Position numbers and translations under genes: made by a program
Part shown: positions 54,986-64,000 of the stretch, one piece after another
Position numbering within the stretch: the first letter of the stretch is position 1
How the letters are laid out: the number at the start of each line of letters is the position of its first letter
Assembly: GCA_036362985.1 (NCBI GenBank)
Contig: JAYGXS010000004.1
Coordinates: forward strand, 7,434,505 to 7,498,504
Reading direction: 5' to 3'
DNA: 64,000 nucleotides
Origin: Ligula intestinalis
Taxonomy: Eukaryota; Platyhelminthes; Cestoda; Diphyllobothriidea; Diphyllobothriidae
The notes under the pieces: model-generated
Seen by the model: only the letters and a program-made list of their open reading frames with translations
What the model was told of the DNA's origin: nothing
Database searches by the model: none

Positions 54986-57779
54986 CTTTGTGCTTTTCAG
55001 TAAAAATACCGTATTGATTGCTATTGAGCATGTTTGTAGGAATAGGCGTATGCGATTGGGGAACAACTGAATTTCGATATTTATCGTCATTACCGTACAA
55101 AGGATACAAAGGGAATTATAACCGTCAAAACTCTGTCCTCTGAGTTCAAAAGGTTCCTTGCTGTGCTTGTAGAGAAGCAGACAAAGCCCTCAAGAACGAG
55201 GACTAGATAGGGAGGTGAATAATTCAAAGAGTCGTGAACTCAGACTGCCGTTAAATCATAATTTATGGTTTAAATATTGCTTTTAAGGAAAATGACGTTA
55301 TTACCCATGATATCAGGAAGACTGCATATATTGCTTATAGCCTCCTTCTTAGACATGAACTATGCTGAATTCTTTATAAGCAGTAGTAACACATGGTCCG
55401 ACACGCTGCTGTACGAATGACCATATAATGGTCTTACAAATTATCATTAAAAGAGATGTTTTCAAAATAGAAAACTAATTTGTCTTCGATTTTTCCAATT
55501 TTAAGAGATACGCTATTAGCAAGCGAATATCAAAAGAGTATCTTTATGTAGTTTTTCTACAAAATAGGCTCGCATCAATAAAGACATCGAAAGTAAAAAG
55601 CATGCTACTTAAAGATTCGGTTTTTACATAGTGTAGTTTTTCAGGCCGCAGGATAAAGCCCGGTCCAAATCCGGCATCTTGACGTGGCTGAAATATCGTA
55701 AAATGGTGCTACGTGATATACTGTAGTCACCATGACCGCCTTTACGCAGCCTAAGAGCACCAAATTCAAGGCAAACCCCAAAGTATCATTTTCGTCATGC
55801 AAAATTGCGTACAGTGAAACGTCAAATAAGGAATCTAATTCGTTCCGCCGCCGAGTTCCTCATTTGAAACACTCATCTTGCAAAAGGTGGCCAATTAAAT
55901 TAAATCGGTTCACTGAGTGGCTGCAGGCGACTGCGGATCTTCACCCAGACACACACACCGATGCACTGACAGCGCGCTTACTGAGCGGAAGGCCGTCAAT
56001 TGAAATGCATTTTCTCCTGGAGGCTCGCTCGCTTCTGTAAATGCTGAGAGATTGGGCTGCTTTTCGCCTAAGGCTTCACTGTACATTAAAATTGATCGCT
56101 TATGCCCTACACTAGTGGGTAGTATTCAAAAGATATCTGAATTCTCCATCCAAATAAATCTAGAGGTCTACTGTACCGGAATTCTGCGCTTCATAAAAAA
56201 AAATTAGCAACAAAATTCACCTCAAGGCCGAGAAATATCAACAAACCTCGAGTTTATGGTTAGCTTAATTACTATTTCAGCGCAGCGTGAGAAGACCGAG
56301 TTCTAGTCACCTTCAGTATCAGTATCAGTATATTGAGGGTATGTAGGAAAAATTCCTTTGAGTGCCCTATTTGTACATATGTGCAGTGGTAGCAAAAAAT
56401 TTGTTGCTTAGACTGTTGGCGAGGCCAGTTGTCCTGAGTCATAGGATGAAAATAGGAGCAGACAGTGAAAAAACTCCTCAGGAATTTTTAGGAGAAAAAC
56501 TGTCGCTGTCGATGAAATAACCTTCTTGGACAAAATTTGGTTATGGGGTTTGGCAAGGACGGAGCTGGATGAACAAACTGCATAGGCTGTCCGAAGTACA
56601 TGCTGTAGTTGGAGGATATTATTCGACGTATTGCTCTTATTATGGTATGAGGACATAATACACTGTTCTAAAATTATAAAAAGGCGGTGAACGAGATAGC
56701 ATCCCTTTTAAACAATGGGCAGACGTGATGCTTTTTGAATAAACATTTACGCTCGTCAGAACGTTTATATTTAGAAAGCTTTTATTAACCGAAATAACCT
56801 TCTGCGTGAGTAAAAAATAGAAGAAGAGCTTATCTACTTTTTCACAGGAATATCAAAAGGAGCTTTCTGTATATGTATTTTGTAAAATGTATTCAAATTT
56901 ACGATGGCATGTTAAATAAATGTGAAAACTTCTATGTCACTTAAATAGCCCTCTTTTACAAGCGACATAAAATGAGACCGTTAGAAAGCCCACAATTTTA
57001 TGTAGTTAAGGGATCTTGGGATTGTGCTAGGCGATAATGAATATATGTAAAATTTAAAAATGTTGGTTATCATTTAAGATAATAGCACATTTACGCTTAA
57101 TATCACTCCTAAGACCACCAAAATTTCAGTTTGATATCTGATATCAACTCAAAGTCGCCGTACCATATAGAGGCAAAATCGTAGTTTTGTTGTGAATAGC
57201 AGGTCTAGAGAGAGAGGGGGATGAAATAGCGAAATAGAAGGTTGTTGCCAATCATGAGGACATTAATTACTGTTGTCAGACACAGCAACGTTAAGTGATC
57301 AAAATGGGCTTGATAAATACATAAGGCTTTGCTAGAATTGCGGATTGAACCCATTTTTACTTGCAGTAGGAGCCGTTTAAACCAGTACCGACAATGCGGC
57401 CGTTGGTTTTGAAGAGGTCCGACAGTTCGACCGTCGATTTCGATGATCTCAATCATGAGCTTCAGCAGGCTTAAGCAACGTGGTGACTCATGCGGGATTA
57501 TAGTTAAAATAGACTCACGGGGGATCTACCCCACTGTCTCACCCCTCCCACACCGGACACGATGTCAAGACAAAACTCAAGAAGTCCAAGATGGGAGAGG
57601 GTGCAGGCGGCTGGCGCGACCAACACTCAACACTTACGCATAGCACACCTTGCTAGGTAGGTCCCCGCATGGGAGCGCTATAAAAGCACCTTTTAACGGA
57701 GCCATTGAGCCTGAATCACAGGCCACATTAAGCCACTCCACATAACATAAACTGGGCTGATTGCGGTTTCCAAGTTATC
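54986..57779. other. No gene recognised
   Basis: AT-rich, with frames of 60-100 codons (55732-56040 + is the longest) and no domain. A short CAGTAT repeat lies near 56312-56330. A hexamer-like ATCTTGACGTGGCTGAAAT block at 55676 recalls 29080. Confidence 0.35.
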
Positions 57780-58085
57780 CTGTCTGTTTGCAACCTTCCA
57801 AGCCACGGCTTTAAGCGCACCACGATGGTATCAAGCACATCAGGGTGTTTATAGTGAGTAAAGAAATGCACTGAGAGTCAACCTTCCTCTCTTTTCCATC
57901 GCCAGTAACATGCCACCGTCCAGCTGATCAGTCGCCTGAAGTGGGATGGGCGCAGTGCTAAAAAGTACTTTTTCGCAAAGAGGCCCACCACGTACTCTAC
58001 AGCAGACTGGTGCAGGGACGGTGACTTGCGCTGGGTTTTAGTAAAAGTGGACTTGCACTGCATTGACCTCACATTCCATTACGCT
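57780..58085 (+). repeat. Dispersed repeat, partner at 20100-20350
   Basis: CAAGCCACGGCTTTAAGCGC, CCACGTACTCTACAGCAGAC, GGGACGGTGACTTGCG and GTAAAAGTGGACTTGCAC correspond in order to the partner. The last part also belongs to family E. Confidence 0.5.
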
Positions 58086-61000
58086 GCCCCGCTAGGTTCC
58101 AAATCAGGAAAGAGTTATGAAGACTGGAGATGGGAGTGGGCCAAGGCCCACGCACACTAACAAGAAAATAGCAGAACAGGGGGGGTTGGCTTGGACTTTA
58201 GATATGTGGGAGCCTGCTCTGCTGAGTTATTCTGTTTTCACTCTGCCAGGGCTTACAACCCTGTATAATTATCTACTCTGGGCTTTATCGTTTTTTTCCA
58301 CGTTATCGACCAACTCGTCACTTTATACGCACGTGCGCTCAAAGGTAATCGATACTTCCACCTCGTCTGATTGGCGGCAGCCGATTGATTACTCATTCCA
58401 GAGCCGAAGCTTGACACATCCTCACTTTTGCTTCTAAGCGGCTGGTTATTGAAAGCGGCACTTGCGGCGACCACTGTAAAGCTACTTGTGCCTAGTACAG
58501 TTGTTCCAATTCATTGAGTCTTCCCTGACTTGTGATTTTGGGAACCTTCTGCTTATCGACAAAACTACTTGCGACAGTGCCACAAAGGCCGCATTAAGAA
58601 GGGCCCATTGCAGCCAGAATCTCACAGAAGCTGGGCTGAGCGTGTGGTCCTGTCAGTTGACAGCCTTCTACGGCACATGCTTTAGCACATCGAGATAACT
58701 TCGAGTGTGTCAGTTTGGTTTTTAGGAAGGTAAAAAGGGCTGAATCGCCAAACTCACACTCTCCTTCACCCTCAGGCATCAGGCCACCATCGGTGCAAGT
58801 CAGCAGTTTTATCAACACATATTTCAACACGCATGCACACACCCTTGGCTGAAATGTCCACCGTGCGAAATTACTAGAACGCAGGGAAGGAGAAATAAAC
58901 GGAAACTAAATAAAAGAAATTTACAGGAAGGTTAATAGGACTTATTTTACTGATTGAGTGAATTTACACCTACAAGGCACTCTTTGCGATTAATAAGGTC
59001 ATCTCATCACAGAACCGTCCCCATCAAATACATTTTTCTTAAACTTAGAGCAGAAGAAAACTCCCATACCCTTGCTCGTCTTTCAGTGACGGATAAAAAT
59101 TTCCATCCCTCGGGTAATATGGGCACAATACCACACCTTGCGAAACACTTTTTAGTGTTAATTTCCTGTGAAAATACAACTCAAACTTGATATTCCCTTT
59201 ATGGTCTCTTCGTGAATGTACAAGCTATTCAGTGATGTTAAGTCCCCGATGTTAATCGCACATGATACGCGCGCAATCCTTGTGGCGTAGTTAAAACTCA
59301 GGTATTTACTTCCGTATGCATGCCTTGAATTTTATACTGCCCTCATTCTCACTCACAAATGAAGGTACATAATATTAAAAGAAGTTTTATACTTATAAGT
59401 TATTTTCAGACGACTGTATGTGGATTCAGCATTTTTGGGATTTCTGATAGGATTAGCAAAGGCTACGCAGTGAGCCGTGACCATTGAAATATTGTTTTGA
59501 GGGTCTTTTCGCGGAGCAGAGGAAGCTGCTTTGAGAAAAAAAGGCCCTGACTTGCACTTCAGAAAGCCTAGGAAAGATCGTAAACAATCGTTGTATAGAG
59601 TTGTTGATGGCTGATCTCAGAACCCTAATGCATACAACTTTCAAGCGTAGAAGGCAAGAAAGGCATAATTTCCCACGGAATCAACACAGAACGTCAAATC
59701 ATGCTAAGTTTTCTCTAGAAGGCATGATTCATGCAATTCAGTCGAACAGTGACTATCAACAGATAAGCTTCATGCTACGGAAGTATTTTTTCGCCAACAG
59801 GACAGTTTGCAGGAGTGTTTGCAAACAGGCTCGATAACTAACTAAGACTCTACTGTTAACTGGGGCTAAGGCCCCAGCCTGGTAGCTGATTTCCTGCTTA
59901 ATACACTGCCTCATATAAATCCCCACGTTTTATGGGTTCGAGTGTTGGAGATATGGCGCGGTGTTTTCGTACAGCAGGGAGAACAGAATATCCATCAGGG
60001 GTTTATTTGTAGTACCAGTCACCCACTGCCGCGCGCTAAAGATGTCATCCTAACGCAACCTCTGGATAAATTTTTTTCTCCTCTTTCCGTAGGATCTGGA
60101 GAATGTAGTTGCATAAGCCTTACAAGATTTAGATGGCAGTGTATCTATCAGGCTACAAAATATACGTTTCCGTTGCATCATGGAGTTCAGTGTACAGCCC
60201 TCACAATCAATCAGTTAGTGGCCATCACTAATGCAGAAAGGATTATTAAAATGACAATAATGACTGGGATGGTACTTTCTGGCTTATTAGACATCTTCAG
60301 CCAACTTAACCCAACATCAAGTCTGGATCTTAGACGATTCGAAAGTAGACTATTTGGTTACTCGGTATTTATTTACAAGTTGAGTTCTCGTCCACTGAGT
60401 CATGGGCTCGGTGTGCTGTCAGATAGATCGAGCATATTAAGAAACTTAGGTGGGGCATTCGCTAATGAAATGATGGGGAATGCTCGTCTATATGGGGTTT
60501 AAGCTTTAGCTCATGCATTTAGTTGCATAGGGACCAGTGATAATGTAGTTAAGAAATTGTATTCATGCTGTACTAGTAAAGCATTCCAAATAATTTTCAG
60601 AAACGAAAGAGTCTGACTGCGAATCAGATGTCATGAATATATGGGCTGAGCATGTTTCTCTGACGATAACCCATAAGCCGTAACTATACAACCCTAATCT
60701 ACCTCGTCTAAGTCGGTAGCCCCTGCCATAAAAACCACAGTTATCGAGCTAGAATCTAATTCTCAAATGATACGGATCGAGTTTTGGAAACACTCATTTT
60801 GATGTTCGCATTCGTTATACATGCCGTACGGATCTACAAAAAATTCCAAAAGGGCCTCTTAATTTCACCACGAGTTGCTGCCCACCCAAATTTGGCATCA
60901 TTGATCCCGCTATTGGGGTCGTACAACAAACCTACTGTGTGATCTCCTGCGTTTATGGCATAAGCGCTCATTCACCTTACTTCAGTCATTGATTTGTTAT

Positions 61001-63366
61001 CCAGGACGATGGGAACTGCTTAAAATACATACCCAAAGCTTACACACCTAAATCTGCTCATGCATAACTAACGCGATGCAGAACAACACGGTTTGTTAGG
61101 AAGGTTGAGCAATCTTAGATTGCGTAACTTTATGTCCTGTTTTCTTTTTGCTTTAGCTAACGATATTCAGTAAGGCAGATTTACGTCAATTACGTCACAT
61201 TTTTTCTGGCTCAATATGCTTATCTTATTTCAACTGCACAAATATTATATGATTACGTGAACAAAATAAGTGTAAAATGCAATATTTCTTCCGTTCGAGA
61301 TGAGAGGATGTGAAGACCATGTTAGCAGTCCAGTTTGGCGAATGAAGGCTTTCGATTATTGCTATTCAGGCGTAAACAGCAATATACCGGGGGATAGAGT
61401 GACGAAGATTTAAACAGCCAATAAACACTAAGCATAGCGGTGAGGCTTGTGAACGGTCAGAGGTCAGGAGTTATATTCTAGTTCTAGCAGGGTCCAAAGG
61501 AGTGGGCTGGTGAGGGTAAAAGAGGCGTTGGAAAATTGCTATGTTTCTACTCCATTGGCACCTTGTAGATTACTCGCAAAACTTGGTTGAAACCGACCCG
61601 GCAACCATCGTCAACAGCGATAAACACCAATTTCCTAAGCCAATGGCAATGTGCGACGGCAGAGGCAGTGGATATATGGTAAACCAACCTACCTTTATGC
61701 TCCCAGAAGGCGTTTATACAGGCCATACGGCTCCCTTGGCCAAAATCAACTCAACAAATTTGGTCACCTCTTCAACAATGGCACGCTACAAAGGCAAAGT
61801 AGAAACATGGCTAACTTTTGGACACCTCCCTCCCTACCCACCCTCTCCTTTAACCCCTGATAGGACTAGACTCTAATGTCTGAAACCCTGAACGCCCTCA
61901 ACCGTCTTTCCCGCACTTATTGTTTAGTGGACGGGGCTACTTTACCCTCCCTTATAGTACTGTACAAGTCTGATGATAAATAATCGAAAGCGAACGTTTG
62001 CCAAACTTGACTCCTTCAGTGCATGCATGGACATCGTCGCTGCATATGTTTGGGATTTGGCTACAATCTGGGGTAAAATGCATGTTGGTTTTGTCCCTGA
62101 CCAACCTATAGTGATACCTTGAGTTCAGCCATGGCTGCAAAGCAACCCTCCACGCCAAACTCGGACAACTGACTGCAACTATGCCCCCCCCCCTACCCAC
62201 AAGTCTTTGTGTTCGGCACTGTTTGCTCCCTTCCCCGTTCGATGCCCGTCAGAGTGGGCGGCTCAAGGGACAGGCCGCAGCGTTTGCGGTTGCCTTTATG
62301 ACCCACCGCACACAAGCGCTTGCGACAGGCGGCTTGTCAGAATGAGCCTACTCCTCCACCTCCATGCGGTAGGAGTACGCGTCGGCCAGAGCGACTGACT
62401 AAGGCAGATTGAACCCGTCAGAGGCATTCCACACAGGCTCGGACTGAGCACACGACATGTGGACACCTGCATTGGACAGCTTTTTGTGTGTGGAGACACA
62501 GGCGTTTCCGCGGATGGACAAAGGGGAGGGCGACGTATGACAGGATAGTGTGCCGTAGCCGTCAATTCATTGAGGGCCCCGTCTGACGCACTGCCATAGG
62601 TGGGGGGAGGGAGGCGGAAAATGCCAAATGCGGGACTAAGGGACTAACCCTATAGCGTCACGTACAAGGAGGCACGTAGAGGCTACAGTTTTTCTTTCAA
62701 TTGAGATTGACGAAGCAGGTGTGTAGGGCTGCGAGCCGAGGTGAGGGCGGTTGGCGAAAACGAAAAGCGCAACCATAATCCTCCAGCGCATTTAACGAAG
62801 AGGCCTTAATAAACTCTCGGAAAGCACAATGTAACTGTATGAAACGACTGATTCAGAAGGAGAATAAGAAGCTGCCGCTCTTACCTTTCGTTAGAAACAA
62901 TCGCATCAAAGGGTGATGGGTAGTATTTAAATTCTGCTGTGGCCATGCGAGCACATGCATGCTGAACTTAGCAGACTTCCTAATCACTGCAGGGGTCTTG
63001 ATTGATGCGATGATGGCTCGAGAGTTCGCATGCGAGGCGATAGTTACAGCGGCTTCATTATCCATTTGGATATTGGCGTGATAATTACAGGGCAATTTGG
63101 CTCGCTGGAAACTATTGGTGGCACACATCCGGACAAACGGATGATGAAGCCACGGCCAATAATGACTCGGACGGGAGCTGTAAAGCCATCACCGCATCAA
63201 TCTTACCTCCAACAGTTATCACGGGATCCATTCATTGGAGTTCGCATGCGTTCGCGTGTCCACTATCTCCATCACAATTTTCTGTACTCGTCGTTGACTA
63301 TGATTTAGAAAAATAAATCAAAACATCAGGCCAATAGCTTCTATTTGCAGCGATCTCATCTTAAGA
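58086..63366. other. No gene established in 5.3 kb
   Basis: The longest frame (59942-60502 +, 186 codons) has no recognisable domain, signal peptide or partner copy. Others (58117-58437, 61541-61876, 62296-62565 -) overlap frames on the other strand. A C-run lies at about 62181-62192, and the segment 62200-62640 is GC-richer than its surroundings. I cannot support a gene here. Confidence 0.35.
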
Positions 63367-63798
63367 AGCACGTGCAGATTACGTATCCGGATTTTTCCAA
63401 TAGGGTTCTATGATGGAATTCATATGAATTTGGTACTTGGCCTCTCTAGCAGGAGTTCCATATACAGAAACAAATTTTAATCGTTATCCTTGCGCATCTT
63501 CGGCATCTTGAGACCCTCGTCATGGCGTGCTGACGTTTCGAGGTTTGGCACTACTTTCTGTGAAATATCCACAGGCAGGTTAACCTGAACAACCCATACG
63601 ATTGTCTACGCTCGCGGCTTACTAGATCCTGCCCTTATCCATATATCGACAACCTCCATTCCAGCTGTTCAGAGTCTACTAGACTCATCTCCCTCCTAGT
63701 AGCAACTCCAAGTGGATTCTATCATAGAATCCTACTGGAAAAATCCGGACGCATATGCCAGATTTATACCGGATTTGTCCACTTGATCTGCACGTGCT
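63367..63798. mobile_element. Non-autonomous inverted-repeat element, 432 bp
   Basis: The left end (AGCACGTGCAGAT, then TCCGGATTTTTCCAATAGGG and TTCTATGATGGAATTCA) is the reverse complement of the right end (63712-63798: TGGATTCTATCATAGAATCC, TACTGGAAAAATCCGGA, ATCTGCACGTGCT). The right arm has about 35 extra bases. The internal part has GTGCTGACGTTTCGAGGTTT at about 63527, loosely like the Penelope-type motif. No coding frame. Confidence 0.75.
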
Positions 63799-63959
63799 AC
63801 TAGGGAAATTCCTCTTCTAAACTGCTTTCAAGGACTTGCCAGTTCACTTCAATAAACAAACGGTTGATTTCTTGCTGTCTTCTCGTCCTTTCTACGAATT
63901 TACCACGTCAATTGCTTACGAGGCTAAAAATACTAAGAGGGGTAGCAGTACGACTTCGC

Positions 63960-63960
<1 letters not shown>

Positions 63961-64000
<40 letters not shown>
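63961..64000. repeat. ATC microsatellite at window end
   Basis: Thirteen or more CAT units run to the last base of the window, so the true length is unknown. Confidence 0.95.

Noticed and set aside
59942..60502. 186-codon plus-strand ORF
   Set aside because: It has no recognisable domain, the residue pattern looks random, and there is no repeat partner or splice-site support. A frame of this length can occur by chance in this base composition.
63961..64000. CRISPR or telomeric repeat
   Set aside because: The run is a simple ATC trinucleotide microsatellite without spacers or telomere motif.

Overview
The window looks like repeat-saturated nuclear DNA of a flatworm. A large-genome diphyllobothriid-type tapeworm is the best guess, but this is inference. 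It rests on the mix of broken CR1-, RTE- and Jockey/R1-like LINEs, a Ty3/gypsy element, a Penelope-like element with a GIY-YIG domain, and a tRNA-derived SINE family, plus almost no unbroken coding sequence. Nothing bacterial or viral is seen, and there is no CRISPR array or operon. One 10-base assembly gap lies at 4998-5007.

Only two loci look like functional host genes. The first is a small intact gene at 22637-23020 (+). It encodes the nuclear envelope phosphatase regulatory subunit CNEP1R1 (TMEM188). It has no usable ATG: a splice acceptor ends in TAG directly before the first codon. The reading frame fits exactly if an external AUG is joined there, as expected if a flatworm spliced leader supplies the start. 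The second is a single 848-codon ORF at 40947-43493 (-), Ser/Ala-rich with an SH3-like domain near its middle.

Layout. 0.1-3.6 kb: broken CR1-like LINE (-). 4.4-13.5 kb: dispersed repeats and two RTE-like LINE copies (-). 15.1-19.9 kb: a full-length 4193-bp Ty3/gypsy element (-) with 285-bp LTRs and a 5-bp target duplication, nested in an older repeat. 20.4-21.9 kb: a Jockey/R1-like RT fragment with YADD, then two SINEs in tandem. 22.2-26.8 kb: CNEP1R1 among Penelope-related repeats, ending in a 215-bp palindrome. 27.7-29.0 kb: the Penelope-like C-terminus. 30-35.5 kb: dispersed repeats and a 1-kb foldback element with about 375-bp arms. 39.1-39.6 kb: a MITE. 40.9-43.5 kb: the SH3-like gene. 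45.4-47.8 kb: Penelope-type terminal repeats and a tandem dimer. 50-52.1 kb: a structured hairpin and a head-to-head pair of tRNA-like elements. 52.5-64 kb: SINEs, old repeats, another inverted-repeat element and an ATC microsatellite.

The mobile elements are almost all dead, with stops, frameshifts and deletions. Several breaks are Trp-to-stop or Arg-to-stop changes of the kind made by C-to-T or G-to-A transitions. Repeat relations were found by reading the sequence by eye, so the boundaries are approximate unless stated otherwise.
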